DNA of 64,000 nt from Agrobacterium tumefaciens (lineage in GTDB: Bacteria > Pseudomonadota > Alphaproteobacteria > Rhizobiales > Rhizobiaceae). Each line of letters begins with the position of its first letter. Positions within the stretch are counted from its first letter, which is position 1. Both the position numbers and the translations under genes were made by a program. Of this stretch, positions 51,872-60,954 are shown in pieces. The notes beneath the pieces are model-generated. The model saw only the letters and a program-made list of their open reading frames with translations, made no database searches and was not told the DNA's origin. The stretch covers positions 2,346,001-2,410,000 of the forward strand of contig NZ_CP039903.1 in the NCBI RefSeq assembly GCF_005221385.1, given 5' to 3'.

Positions 51872-52750
51872 TTAAAGAACAGCCCGCAGAAGCCGGGAAT
51901 AGAGCACGAGGGCGGCACCGAAAATCACAAGGATGATCATCGAAAGCGTCGCGGCGAGAGGCCAGTTGAGCGTCACAATGGCCTGATCGTAGATTTCCGT
52001 CGCCAGCAGGAAGACGCGCCCGCCGCCGAGCAGCTTGGGGGTGATGAACGAGCTGACGGCGAGAACGAAGGAGAGCAGGCAACCGAGCGCCACGCCGGGC
52101 ATGGTGAGCGGCACGATAATCCGCCAGAAGACTTTCCAGGGCGATGCGCCGAGCGTTTCGGCAGCCTCCTCGACCCGTGGATCAAGCCTGCCGAAACCGG
52201 CAAGCAATGCCAGGATCATGTAGGGCATCAGGATTTCGGTGAGGCCGATGACCACGCCGATCTTGTTAAACAACAGGCGCACGCCGCTTTCAGCACCCAG
52301 TGCAAAGAGGATGTTGTTGATGAGCCCGTCATCCGCAAGGATCGCGATCCAGCCATAGGTGCGCACCACGGCCGAGGTGAGCAGCGGCGAAATGACCAGC
52401 ACCAGTAGCAGCGTCTTCCAGCGGCCCTGCGCCCGGTGGAGGTAAAGCGCGATCGGATAGGAGGCGATGAGCGTCAGAACAGTGATCATAAGGCTGGTCA
52501 GGATGCTCTGGCCGATCAGCTCGATATAAAAACCGTCGGTAAGCGTGGATGACCAGTTTTCAAGTGTGTGGGCCTCCCCGAGACCGCCGCCACCAAGGCT
52601 TTCACGGAAGGAAAGCAGCAACAGGTTGAAGACGGGCATCACGAAAGCCAGACCGTTGACTGCGATGATCGGTCCAAGCAGGAGGGTTGCAAGAAATACG
52701 ATGGACGAGGTGCGGCTGCCGGGAGCCGTGATCATGACTGACGCTGTCAT
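51872..52750 (-). CDS. ABC transporter permease (PotB type)
   Basis: Inner-membrane permease (292 aa), partner of the PotC-type subunit. Hydrophobic segments start at about residue 17 (VFLATLLLGPIIAVNGLAFV). The ATPase-docking loop is VEEAAETLGASPWKVFWRII near 195, followed by VPLTMPGVALGCLLSFVLAV. The ATG at 52750 overlaps the ATPase stop by four bases. Confidence 0.91.
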   Translation of the reverse strand: MTASVMITAPGSRTSSIVFLATLLLGPIIAVNGLAFVMPVFNLLLLSFRESLGGGGLGEAHTLENWSSTLTDGFYIELIGQSILTSLMITVLTLIASYPIALYLHRAQGRWKTLLLVLVISPLLTSAVVRTYGWIAILADDGLINNILFALGAESGVRLLFNKIGVVIGLTEILMPYMILALLAGFGRLDPRVEEAAETLGASPWKVFWRIIVPLTMPGVALGCLLSFVLAVSSFITPKLLGGGRVFLLATEIYDQAIVTLNWPLAATLSMIILVIFGAALVLYSRLLRAVL

Positions 52751-53838
52751 GGATTCGCTCCGAAAACCAGCGTATCTTCGACGCGCCAGACGAGGCTGAC
52801 TGCGCTGCCCGCCGCCACCGGCGTTTCGCCGCCGGACGTCGCGCGCTCCACGGACAATGTCTGCCCGCCCGCGGCGATCTCGTAGTGCAGGATGTCACCC
52901 GCATAATAGACATCGCGCACCTCGCCGGCGATGCGGTTGACCGGCGCGCCATCGAAATCAGGCAAAGCGTCACCGGCAACTGTCATGGCCATGCGATGCG
53001 GCCGCACCATCAGGTCGATCTTGCCGGCATGTGAGCCGGGCGCACGCAAAACCGCATCGCCGACCGTGATGCGATCGCCGGCCGCGTTGCCGACCAGCCT
53101 GTTGGTGCGGCCGACGAAGGAAGCGACGAAAGCCGTCGCCGGGCGCTCATAGAGATCATGCGGTGTGCCGAGCTGTTCGAGGCGCCCGCCATTGAGCACG
53201 GCGACCTTGTCGCACATGCTGAGCGCTTCGACCTGATCATGCGTGACGAAGATGGAGGTGATGCCGAGCTGTTTCTGGATACGGCGGATTTCGGCCCGCA
53301 TCTCATCGCGCAGCTTGGCGTCGAGATTGGAGAGCGGTTCGTCAAACAGAAGGATTGAGGGCTGGATGACGAGTGCGCGCGCCAGTGCGACCCGCTGCTG
53401 CTGGCCGCCGGAAAGCTGGGCGGGACGGCGGTCCTCGCGCCCTTCCAGATGCACCATGGCAATGGCTTCACGCGCGCGGCGTTCGGCCTCGGCAGCCGGC
53501 ACCTTGCGCATCTCAAGACCGAACATGACGTTCTTGAGAACCGTCATGTGAGGGAAAAGCGCGTAGCTCTGGAAAACGAGGCCGATGTCGCGCTTGTAAG
53601 GCGCAAGCTGCGTCACGTCCTTGCCGCCAATCAAGATCGAACCTGAGGAGACGGGAGAGAGACCCGCAATCATGCGCAGCGATGTCGACTTGCCGCAGCC
53701 GGAAGGACCCAAGAAGGCAACCAGTTCGCCCTTGGGAATCTCGAGGTTGAGATCATCTACGGCGACCATGGTCTCGTAGCGCTTGGTCAGTGAACGAATC
53801 GAGAGGAATCCTGGCTGCATGGTGTCTGAAGTTCCCAT
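52747..53838 (-). CDS. ABC transporter ATP-binding protein (PotA type)
   Basis: ATPase (363 aa) with Walker [12 protein letters not shown] near 44, signature LSGGQQQRV near 142, Walker [14 protein letters not shown] near 163 and the switch His in FVTHDQVEA, followed by a C-terminal TOBE domain (about 285-360). This PotA/FbpC layout fits polyamine, ferric-iron or sulfate-type importers; the permeases favour the polyamine branch. The ATG at 53838 is used; a start six codons in (MQPGF) is also possible. The 252-base spacer before it shows no gene. Confidence 0.91.
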   Translation of the reverse strand: MGTSDTMQPGFLSIRSLTKRYETMVAVDDLNLEIPKGELVAFLGPSGCGKSTSLRMIAGLSPVSSGSILIGGKDVTQLAPYKRDIGLVFQSYALFPHMTVLKNVMFGLEMRKVPAAEAERRAREAIAMVHLEGREDRRPAQLSGGQQQRVALARALVIQPSILLFDEPLSNLDAKLRDEMRAEIRRIQKQLGITSIFVTHDQVEALSMCDKVAVLNGGRLEQLGTPHDLYERPATAFVASFVGRTNRLVGNAAGDRITVGDAVLRAPGSHAGKIDLMVRPHRMAMTVAGDALPDFDGAPVNRIAGEVRDVYYAGDILHYEIAAGGQTLSVERATSGGETPVAAGSAVSLVWRVEDTLVFGANP

Positions 53839-54090
53839 TCTGGCTTTTTGCCTTTCTCCAGGACATGTCCGGCCGGTTAGGCCTGTCCCTTGATCTATAC
53901 AGTCGCAGCAGAACTTCGCTGCGCTGTTTCACGGCGTTTCCCGTATCGCAGACATGTCAGAGGCCAAAGGAAATGCATGTCCGTCTTACCCACCCCCTCC
54001 GCCGACCAGAGCGTCGACAGAGGGATGCAATGTTTTTGTCCTTCCGCAGCCGCATGGGTGATGCGAAAGATCTGCCATTCTGCATGAGCC

Positions 54091-55131
54091 TTAGCGGCTG
54101 AGCGGGATGACCTTGCGACGCCAGTCCTGCGTGATCTGGTCGCGGACCTTTGAAAGGCCGATCCAATCGACCGGAATGACCTTGTCCATCGCCTTGATGA
54201 CCGTGCGCTCGCTGACATCGTCGGCAACAGTGGCCTTGGTGTTGGTCGGTGCATAATACATGGCGGCGGTGAAGGCAGCCTGGGCTTCAGGGCTCAGCGC
54301 ATAATCGACGAATTTACGCGCCCCCTCGGACGATGGGCCGCCCTTGACGAGATTGAGCGTATTGATCTGGAGGATCGTGCCTTCCTTGGGAAGCGCAACC
54401 TTCATCTTGCCCTTGGAGCCATCGGCATTCACCTGGCTGCGGGCATTCCAGCCCACGCCCAGTGAAACCTGGCCGTTGACGACATTCGGATAGACTTCCG
54501 GCTTCGGCTCCCAGGTCTGAATGTTTGGCGCAACTTCAGCCATCGCATTGATGCCGGCGTCGATATTCTTGATGAAGTCAGTGCCGCCATTCATGTGGTC
54601 CATGATGATGGTCGTGCCGATACCGACAATATCGGGCGCGCTCAACATGGCGACTTTCCCCTTGAGGGCACTGTCCTTCAGAGCGTTCCAGCTGTCCGGA
54701 GCAGTCTTGATCGCATCGGTATTATAGATGAGCACAAGATTGTCGAACGTCACCCCAACGCCGGCCACACCTTCGAAACGGGCGTTAGGAAAGAGGTCGG
54801 CGGCGTTCTTGGTCACGCTTTCATCGATCTTGTCGAACAGACCTTCATCCGTCCCGGTTTTGGCAACGGAGACGTCCATCAGCGCGACGTCGGCCTGCGG
54901 CGCAGCCTTCTGGGCGCGCAGCGAACCAAGCATGGCGGCGGAACCCTGCTGCGGGAAATATTCAACCTTGATGTCAGGGTTGGCGGCCATGAAAGGCTCG
55001 ATGACGGCCTTGGTATAACGCTCCTGGAAAAGGCCGCTATAGCCGAGGAACGTTACGGTCTGCTGGGCGTGCGCCGACAGAGCAGCCGCGCCAAGCATGA
55101 GAATCCCGCTCAGAAGTATAGATTTCTTCAT
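54091..55131 (-). CDS. ABC transporter substrate-binding protein (PotD/AfuA-like)
   Basis: Periplasmic binding protein (346 aa) with a Sec signal peptide (MKKSILLSGILMLGAAALSA ending near AHA). LGYSGLFQERYTKAVIEPF and VALMDVSVAKTGTDEGLFD match the PotD/Fe-type family 1 binding proteins. It is set by an AGGAGA ribosome site. It is the transporter gene closest to the RraA-like and nitrilase-like genes, 62 bases behind them, so its ligand is probably the compound those enzymes act on; the identity is unknown. Confidence 0.9.
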   Translation of the reverse strand: MKKSILLSGILMLGAAALSAHAQQTVTFLGYSGLFQERYTKAVIEPFMAANPDIKVEYFPQQGSAAMLGSLRAQKAAPQADVALMDVSVAKTGTDEGLFDKIDESVTKNAADLFPNARFEGVAGVGVTFDNLVLIYNTDAIKTAPDSWNALKDSALKGKVAMLSAPDIVGIGTTIIMDHMNGGTDFIKNIDAGINAMAEVAPNIQTWEPKPEVYPNVVNGQVSLGVGWNARSQVNADGSKGKMKVALPKEGTILQINTLNLVKGGPSSEGARKFVDYALSPEAQAAFTAAMYYAPTNTKATVADDVSERTVIKAMDKVIPVDWIGLSKVRDQITQDWRRKVIPLSR

Positions 55132-55193
55132 TGTCCTGTTCTCCTCTATTATTATTGGGAGTGGCGGACTGGTCCGCCACCCGTAAGGCGGTG

Positions 55194-55859
55194 TCAGGCG
55201 CTCAGCTTGGCCTGAACGAGCTTGTTGGCACCGGAAATATCCGGCAACTTCTCGCCGTTGCGCAGACGCTCCAGAAGCACGAGTTCAGCTTCCTGCATGC
55301 CGATGGCGCGCTCGGCCATGGCACGGGCCTGGCTGGGATGAAGGGCGACAACGCCGCTTTCATCGCAAAGGATCGCATCGCCCGGATTGATCATCTGGCC
55401 ACCGACGCTGATCGGAACATTGATCGCGCCTTCAAGGCCAAGGATCTTGGTGGTGATCGGCGAAGGGCCGCGGCACCACATGGGCATGTCGACCTTGACG
55501 AACTCCGAAAAGTCGGTCGCCGGGCCATCGACCACACCAGCCTTGACGCCGGCCATTTTCATCGTGTTGGTGATGACGCCGCCCCAGCAGGCGTGGCGAG
55601 TGTCACCGCAGCGATCGATGAGCACGATATCGCCCGGGCGCACAATCTGCGTCAGGTAGTGAAGCATGGTCGAATCGGCGTTCGGGATGCGCAGCGTGAC
55701 GGCGGTGCCGGCCACCCGCTTGCCCGGAAGGACCGCGCGGATTTCCGGATCGACGAAACCGGAATGAAGCACATGGCCGATCGTTGCGACCTCGACCTTT
55801 TCAAGAAGCTCGACGATATCGGCGTCGATCTGCTCCGGCATGGGATTGACGATAAACAT
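55194..55859 (-). CDS. RraA-family protein (aldolase/decarboxylase-like)
   Basis: Protein of 221 aa in the RraA/4-hydroxy-4-methyl-2-oxoglutarate aldolase family. In enzymatic members a metal-dependent aldol cleavage or oxaloacetate decarboxylation takes place; RraA itself inhibits RNase E. The motifs VLIDRCGDTRHACWGGVITNT near 100 and GVVDGPATD near 128 cover the substrate-binding loop. The Arg and Asp of the canonical GGxxR-D motif are not cleanly seen, so enzyme activity is uncertain. The start at 55859 has a GGAGAAAG site; the long frame to 56231 overlaps the nitrilase gene and is rejected. Confidence 0.85.
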   Translation of the reverse strand: MFIVNPMPEQIDADIVELLEKVEVATIGHVLHSGFVDPEIRAVLPGKRVAGTAVTLRIPNADSTMLHYLTQIVRPGDIVLIDRCGDTRHACWGGVITNTMKMAGVKAGVVDGPATDFSEFVKVDMPMWCRGPSPITTKILGLEGAINVPISVGGQMINPGDAILCDESGVVALHPSQARAMAERAIGMQEAELVLLERLRNGEKLPDISGANKLVQAKLSA

Positions 55860-55873
55860 AAGTCTTTCTCCGA

Positions 55874-56677
55874 TCAGAGCACGTGGTGGTTTGCCACCGG
55901 CACGTTGGCGCGCACCTTGGCCGAATAGTCGAAATCGAGGGCAGCGCCGGCGGTCCCGACGGTGTCTGAGCACTGCGCGACGATGTGGCCCCAGGGATCG
56001 ATGACCATGGAATGCCCCCAGCAGGCCTTTTTGCCACCCGCATGGGTGCCGATCTGGCCGACAGCCAGAAAGTAGGTCTGGGTTTCGACGGCGCGGGCGC
56101 GGGCCAGCACTTCCCAATGGTCCTTGCCCGTCATAAGGGTGAAGGCGGCCGGCAGAACGATCACGTCCGCCCCCCTGTCCCGCAGGGCGCGGAACAGTTC
56201 CGGGAAGCGGATATCGTAGCAGATGCCGCAACCAACCGTCTTGTCGCCAACCTTATAGGTCACAACGTCTTCACCGCGGGCGACGGAGTCGGACTCACGG
56301 TAGCTGATACCGTTCGGCGTATCGACGTCGAACAGGTGCATCTTGCGGTAACGGGCAATCTGCTTACCGTCAGGACCAAAAACGAGCGTCGAATTGTAGA
56401 AACGGTTGCCTTCCTTCTCGACGATGGAACCGGCATGCAGCGTGATCGCGTGCTTTTTGGCGAGGCCCGAAAGCAGCGTATAGATTTCGCCATCGGGAAA
56501 TTCTTCCCCGCTTTCATGCATCTCCTGAGGATTATCGCCAAGAAATGCAAAGTATTCCGGAAGAACAACAAGGTCAGGATTATCTGCCTTGACTGTCTTT
56601 TCGATAAGATCGGCAGCAACCTTAAGATTTTCTGCCTTGTCGTTCTGTGTATTCATTTGAACAAGTGAGACTTTCAC
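55874..56677 (-). CDS. Carbon-nitrogen hydrolase (nitrilase superfamily)
   Basis: Amidase/nitrilase-fold enzyme (267 aa) with the complete Glu-Lys-Cys triad: Glu41 (VLPEYFAF), Lys112 (YRKMHLFD) and Cys153 (CGICYDIRFPEL). Length and RKMHLFDVDTP place it among the Nit/omega-amidase-like branches that hydrolyse amides rather than nitriles. It lies 14 bases before the RraA-like gene and just behind the LysR gene, with a LysR-type palindrome 81 bases upstream. It probably releases ammonia from the imported compound or a product. Confidence 0.9.
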   Translation of the reverse strand: MKVSLVQMNTQNDKAENLKVAADLIEKTVKADNPDLVVLPEYFAFLGDNPQEMHESGEEFPDGEIYTLLSGLAKKHAITLHAGSIVEKEGNRFYNSTLVFGPDGKQIARYRKMHLFDVDTPNGISYRESDSVARGEDVVTYKVGDKTVGCGICYDIRFPELFRALRDRGADVIVLPAAFTLMTGKDHWEVLARARAVETQTYFLAVGQIGTHAGGKKACWGHSMVIDPWGHIVAQCSDTVGTAGAALDFDYSAKVRANVPVANHHVL

Positions 56678-56757
56678 GTTGCTCTCCTCTCATGTTGCGA
56701 GGAGAATTAAGAACGGGAACGGTTTTCATGACAAACGGAAAAACTCTATCGGAACCC

Positions 56758-56772
56758 ATAAGGTAAGCTTAT
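56758..56772. promoter_or_regulatory. Candidate LysR-type operator
   Basis: ATAAG-GTAAG-CTTAT, interrupted dyad of 15 bases with the T-N11-A form of LysR boxes (shifted by one), 81 bases before the nitrilase-like gene and just past the end of the LysR gene. Confidence 0.5.
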
Positions 56773-56803
56773 AGATTAATCATTTCGTGTTGCAGCGCAA
56801 AAT

Positions 56804-57712
56804 TTAGGCGGGAACGGTCATCCATTGTGTTGTGGTTTCACTGACGATTTCCGTCGCCATGTCGGCAATGGCCCGGGCGAGCGCGTTGTCGCCACGTTCC
56901 TGATAAACAGTGTGGAATGTCAGAGGCGGTACCGCAGGCACGATATCGAGGATACGTGCTTCGCCGGACTTGATGATGCCGTCCACCAGCACGCGCGGCA
57001 ACGCGCCAACACCGACGGCCGCTGCCACGAGGCGGGTCATGATCGACAGGGAATTGGAATTATAAATACGGCTGTCAGACAGTCCGTGGGCATCGAGCAG
57101 CGCACGCAATGCCTGATGCGGCTGGGAGCCGGTCGAGAAGGTAAGTAATGGAAAATGCGCGATATCTTCGAGCGTGACCCCTGTTTCCGGCAATGGCAGA
57201 TCAACCGCGCCAACCCAACAGGACTCGAACGTGCAGAGCGGCGAATTATAGATATTCGCAGCCATGACCGGTCCCATGATGAAACCGACATCCACTTCAC
57301 CGTTCTGAATGCGCTGGGATAATTTCAGGCTGGTATCGATGGTCAGATCCAGGCTGACACCGGGATATTGTTCGTTCATCCGACGAATAAGAAGCGGCAA
57401 CCAGGCATAGACAATGGTATCCGCGGCGCCGATACGCACGGTGCCTCTCAGCGCCTCGCGACTGCTCACGATCTGTCGGAATTCCCCGGTCAGGTTGACG
57501 ATCTTTTCGGCATGCTGCAGCGCCAGACGACCGGCCGGCGTCAGGTTGACGCAGCGCACATCGCGGGTGAACAACACGACGCCAAGCTCTCTTTCCAGAG
57601 CCGCAATCCGGTTGGACACCGACGCCTGAGTGGTGTGCAGACGTTCCGCCGCTGCCGAAAAGCTGTTCAACCGTGCAGCCCAGAGGAAGGTTTCGAGAAA
57701 TCGCGTATTCAT
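56804..57712 (-). CDS. LysR-family transcriptional regulator
   Basis: Regulator (302 aa) with N-terminal helix-turn-helix (FLETFLWAARLNSFSAAAER, then TTQASVSNRIAALERELG) and effector-binding domain. The start at 57712 gives the canonical LysR N-terminus; the frame upstream to 57904 adds 64 unrelated codons. It lies upstream of, and on the same strand as, the nitrilase-RraA-transporter-dehydrogenase locus, so it is the likely pathway regulator. The 383-base gap to the next gene (57713-58095) holds no convincing gene and should contain the divergent promoters. Confidence 0.88.
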   Translation of the reverse strand: MNTRFLETFLWAARLNSFSAAAERLHTTQASVSNRIAALERELGVVLFTRDVRCVNLTPAGRLALQHAEKIVNLTGEFRQIVSSREALRGTVRIGAADTIVYAWLPLLIRRMNEQYPGVSLDLTIDTSLKLSQRIQNGEVDVGFIMGPVMAANIYNSPLCTFESCWVGAVDLPLPETGVTLEDIAHFPLLTFSTGSQPHQALRALLDAHGLSDSRIYNSNSLSIMTRLVAAAVGVGALPRVLVDGIIKSGEARILDIVPAVPPLTFHTVYQERGDNALARAIADMATEIVSETTTQWMTVPA

Positions 57713-58095
57713 GAGGTAAAATCTTCTCGCATGGCTCCGCGATCCAGCAATGCATTGCCGGCTTCGTCTTGCCCTTGGCCCTTGTGGTTCGAGTGCCAGT
57801 ATGTCCGATGCAGACGCCCATAAGCAAGGGATCGGCGTCGAGTCACTAGGCACGGTGCGCGACACACTCATCGAGCCGCCGATCCCGGTGGCTTTCGCGA
57901 CCATTCAGACCGGGTCGAGCTCAATGATTTGCCGCTCTTTTCCGCCTCCCGAAACGTCAGACGTAAGCCGCCTTGAGCAACTTCATGACCGAAACTTTAA
58001 AAGGCCCAATGGCTCCAACGGAACGGATGTGGATTAAACAGCTTCCTGCAGTGTTCTCTTGGGTATGACTACGCGCGTACAAAGGAGCTTGCGCC

Positions 58096-58662
58096 GTGAA
58101 ATCCGCCTATTCCGCCACCTTCTTGCTTGTGACATTGGCTTGCACGCCCGTGTCTGCCAATCCGTTCTCTTCCGCCGCCGGACATTATCGAATTGATTCC
58201 GCGTCTCACATCGGGTTTTCAATTGCGCAAGTTGCCGGCCCGGGAATCAAGGGCACCATTCCCGACATATCCGGCCGCTTCGACATCGACCCGGACCAGC
58301 CTTCCAGGTCCTTCGTGGAAATCAAACTGAACCCTTCCAGCGTCCAGACGGGGCAGGAACGCGTGGAAAATTTCCTGCGATCCAGTGCGGTTTTTAATAT
58401 CGCCGCCTATCCGCAAATCATGTTCCGCTCCAGCCGCATTACCCAGGACGGACCGCGTAGCGCGGTGATCGAAGGCGTCCTGACGGCGAGAGGTGTATCC
58501 AGGCCCGAAACGTTTCATGCAACATTCGTTGAACAGCAAAAGGGATCCGTCACCTTCCACGTCACCGGAAATGTCCCCCGGATGCCCTATGGCATGGGTG
58601 TCGGCGTACCGCTCTATTCGAATACCGTCACGTTCGACATAGATTTGAAGGGCGTCAGATAG
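58096..58662 (+). CDS. YceI-family periplasmic protein
   Basis: Lipocalin-like protein (188 aa) exported by a Sec signal (MKSAYSATFLLVTLACTPVS). It starts with GTG after AAAGGAG. Family motifs are YRIDSASHIGFSI near 33, DISGRFDIDPDQP near 58 and FNIAAYPQIMFRS near 100; YceI proteins bind isoprenoid-like lipids or quinones and often accompany cytochrome b561, as here. It precedes an ECF sigma factor module. Confidence 0.91.
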   Translation: MKSAYSATFLLVTLACTPVSANPFSSAAGHYRIDSASHIGFSIAQVAGPGIKGTIPDISGRFDIDPDQPSRSFVEIKLNPSSVQTGQERVENFLRSSAVFNIAAYPQIMFRSSRITQDGPRSAVIEGVLTARGVSRPETFHATFVEQQKGSVTFHVTGNVPRMPYGMGVGVPLYSNTVTFDIDLKGVR

Positions 58663-58725
58663 AACGAAAAGCCAAAAAAAACGTGGCGTGGGATTAAGCG
58701 CAGCTGGCTGGTGTTCTGTTTAATA

Positions 58726-58742
58726 TCGGACATGTTGTCCGA
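58726..58742. promoter_or_regulatory. Short dyad before the sigma-factor operon
   Basis: TCGGACA-tgt-TGTCCGA, a perfect 17-base dyad 25 bases before the start of the small protein gene at 58768. It could be an operator, or a hairpin in the leader RNA just before the ribosome site. Confidence 0.5.
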
Positions 58743-58767
58743 CCCGTTCCTCTCAAAGGACTGACTT

Positions 58768-59013
58768 ATGCATGTACATCATCTCGTCGATGGATCGTCG
58801 GCCGGCTATGATGATTGCGCGAAGAAATGGCTGCCACGCGCCGCCTCTAAAACCCACGCGGCGGATGATGACGACAAACCGATCGCCCGCAAGAATAGGA
58901 CGATGCAGTGGTTATATGGCGGAAAGCCGCCGTATCGCTGGGAGATGAACGAGAAGCCCGGCAACGTCACAGATGATGGCGTCGGCAATATCTGGCACAT
59001 TATCAAGGAATAG
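58768..59013 (+). CDS. Small hypothetical protein before the ECF sigma gene
   Basis: Hydrophilic protein of 81 aa with a good ribosome site (AAAGGA). It has a histidine-rich start (MHVHHLVDGS), an acidic/basic middle and an aromatic end (GGKPPYRWEMNEKPGN, IWHIIKE). I do not recognise a family. It ends five bases before the sigma factor start, so it is probably the first gene of the sigma/anti-sigma operon and may be involved in sensing. Confidence 0.65.
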   Translation: MHVHHLVDGSSAGYDDCAKKWLPRAASKTHAADDDDKPIARKNRTMQWLYGGKPPYRWEMNEKPGNVTDDGVGNIWHIIKE

Positions 59014-59018
59014 CACCC

Positions 59019-59525
59019 ATGCCGGATTTTCTGGACGAGATTACAGGTTGCATACCAGCGCTTCGACGCTACGCGAATGCGCTCACGCACGACCGCGACA
59101 CAGCTGACGATCTGGTTCAGGACTGCCTGGAAAGGGCCATCCGTAAAAAGGCATTGTGGCGACCGCAGGGTCCGTTGCGCCCCTGGTTGTACCGGGTGCT
59201 TATCAACATCTACCGCAACAATCTGCGCGGTCGAAATCGGCGACCGTCGCAAATCCCGATTGATGACGTTGCGGAACAGCTGTTCGTGCCGGCGGCGCAG
59301 ACAAGCCGGATAGCACTTACCGAAATGGCCCGCGCTATTGACAAACTCTCCGGCGAACAGCGGGAGGCGCTCCTCCTCGTCGTCGTCGAAGGTCTAAGTT
59401 ATGCGGAAGCGGCAAAGATTCTTGAAATTCCGTTGGGCACTCTGATGTCCCGTCTGGGGCGAGCCCGAACAGCCTTGGCCCGAATGACCCAGGAAGACCA
59501 GCCAAACCTCAAGGTGATAAAATGA
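59019..59525 (+). CDS. ECF-family RNA polymerase sigma factor
   Basis: Group IV sigma factor (168 aa). Region 2 includes LTHDRDTADDLVQDCLERA (-10 recognition, about 23-41), and region 4 includes LSGEQREALLLVVVEGLSYA followed by EAAKILEIPLGTLMSRLGRA (helix-turn-helix, about 128-145). Its stop overlaps the start of the anti-sigma gene (ATGA), the usual coupling. Likely targets are its own operon and the neighbouring YceI and cytochrome genes. Confidence 0.93.
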   Translation: MPDFLDEITGCIPALRRYANALTHDRDTADDLVQDCLERAIRKKALWRPQGPLRPWLYRVLINIYRNNLRGRNRRPSQIPIDDVAEQLFVPAAQTSRIALTEMARAIDKLSGEQREALLLVVVEGLSYAEAAKILEIPLGTLMSRLGRARTALARMTQEDQPNLKVIK

Positions 59526-60301
59526 CTGGCAGCCAGCCGCAGATAACAGAAGCCGATCTTATCTCTTATGTCGACGGGCAGCTTGAGGACCAGCGGCGTG
59601 ACGCCGTTCGTACCCATCTCGCCGCCAATCCCGCTGACGCACGCAAGGTTGAGCTATGGCAGCAGCAAAATGCCACGTTGGCGGCTCTCTATCCTCCTCT
59701 TGATACAGGCGTTCTACCCGAACGCCTTGATGTTTATGGCATGGAGCGGCGATTGCGCTCAGAGCGCGCCGATTGGCGCAATATGGCGGCGGCATCCATC
59801 CTTGTTCTGGCTGTTGGACTGACAGGCGGCTGGTTCGGGCGCGGGCTTGTATCACAGGTCGCGGAGCCTGCCCGTTCCATCGTGGCGGATGCAGCGCAGG
59901 CACATCAATTGTTCGCGAGCGACGTTCTCCATCCCGTGGAGGTTCGCGCCGATGGCGAGGACGCTGCCAATCTGCCAAAATGGCTGTCGAAACGGCTCGA
60001 TCGCAAACTGAATATCCCGGACCTTACGCGCCATGGTCTGTCCCTTGTCGGCGGCCGGTTGCTGCCGAGTTCCGAAGGCGCCGCAGCCCAGCTTATGTAC
60101 GAAGACAAAAGTGGACAGCGTGTCACTCTTTATATCGTGGCTGCGGCCAACTCGAGCGACACCGCCATGCGGCGCTCCAATGTCGGCTCGCTGGAAACCG
60201 TATCCTGGGACGACGAGACGATCCGCTGCGCCCTGGTTGGCAACCTGCCATCCGACCGCATGGATGCCATTGCCAAAGACACCTATCAACAGCTGAGTTA
60301 G
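59522..60301 (+). CDS. Anti-sigma factor (membrane-anchored)
   Basis: Protein of 259 aa whose N-terminal ~60 residues form an anti-sigma-like helical domain (EADLISYVDGQLEDQRRDAV) without the zinc-binding His-x3-Cys-x2-Cys motif. One membrane helix follows (MAAASILVLAVGLTGGWFG, about 89-107), and the rest is a periplasmic sensor part. It overlaps the sigma gene by four bases, so it is taken as its inhibitor. The signal released by is unknown; neighbours suggest a redox cue. Confidence 0.88.
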   Translation: MTGSQPQITEADLISYVDGQLEDQRRDAVRTHLAANPADARKVELWQQQNATLAALYPPLDTGVLPERLDVYGMERRLRSERADWRNMAAASILVLAVGLTGGWFGRGLVSQVAEPARSIVADAAQAHQLFASDVLHPVEVRADGEDAANLPKWLSKRLDRKLNIPDLTRHGLSLVGGRLLPSSEGAAAQLMYEDKSGQRVTLYIVAAANSSDTAMRRSNVGSLETVSWDDETIRCALVGNLPSDRMDAIAKDTYQQLS

Positions 60302-60304
60302 CCG

Positions 60305-60937
60305 ATGACACATTTCGAGGATCATCGCGATAGCGCACCGACGGATAAACCACTGTGGCGCAATTCGCCTACGTCCTTCGGGCTGGTGGCGATCGCCTTC
60401 CATTGGACGATCGCGATCCTATTCCTCGCGCAGCTTGCGCTGGGATATCTGATGAGCCGCGACAACATCGACCCGGTGCTTCAGTTTGACCTTTTTCAGT
60501 ACCATAAGTCGATTGGATTTCTGGTGCTGGCCCTTGCCGTGCCGCGTTTCATTTGGTCAGTTTTCAGCAGAAAGCCACGGCCACCTGATAGCGACGGTCC
60601 AGTTTCCCGGCTGGGCGCCCGGGCCGCTCACGCTGCATTGCTGTTCCTCACCTTGGCTGTTCCCCTCGCCGGCTGGGCGGTCGCGTCGACATCTCCTCTG
60701 CAAATCCCCAGCTATGTATTCGATCTCATCGTCGTGCCGGGGTTACCCATGGCAATCTCCGACCAATCCGAAGCCTTTTGGACTGATGTTCACGCTACTC
60801 TGGCGTATCTCGCAGCAGGAATTGTACTTCTTCATGTGGCAGCGGCGCTATGGCACCATTTCATCCGAAAAGATCCGACCCTTCTGCGCATGATCTCCTA
60901 TCCCGCAGGCTCGAATAAAAAGAACAGGGCAGCATGA
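60305..60937 (+). CDS. Cytochrome b561
   Basis: Di-haem membrane cytochrome (210 aa) of the bacterial b561 family, which moves electrons from quinol or to superoxide. Four membrane helices are visible, with haem-ligand histidines in LVAIAFHWTIAI, FQYHKSIGF, TDVHATLAY and VLLHVAAALWHHFIRKD. It starts three bases after the anti-sigma stop, so it is the last gene of the operon. The pairing with YceI is a recurrent one. Confidence 0.92.
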   Translation: MTHFEDHRDSAPTDKPLWRNSPTSFGLVAIAFHWTIAILFLAQLALGYLMSRDNIDPVLQFDLFQYHKSIGFLVLALAVPRFIWSVFSRKPRPPDSDGPVSRLGARAAHAALLFLTLAVPLAGWAVASTSPLQIPSYVFDLIVVPGLPMAISDQSEAFWTDVHATLAYLAAGIVLLHVAAALWHHFIRKDPTLLRMISYPAGSNKKNRAA

Positions 60938-60954
60938 TTTCTGCACAAACGCAA

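Noticed and set aside
53839..54090. Possible small gene in the gap between the PotA-type and binding-protein genes
   Set aside because: Overlapping frames of about 60-100 codons without ribosome site or protein-like pattern; the gap appears to be a spacer.
57750..58037. Plus-strand open frame in the LysR-YceI gap
   Set aside because: No ribosome site, low-complexity composition and overlap with the likely promoter regions; treated as non-coding.
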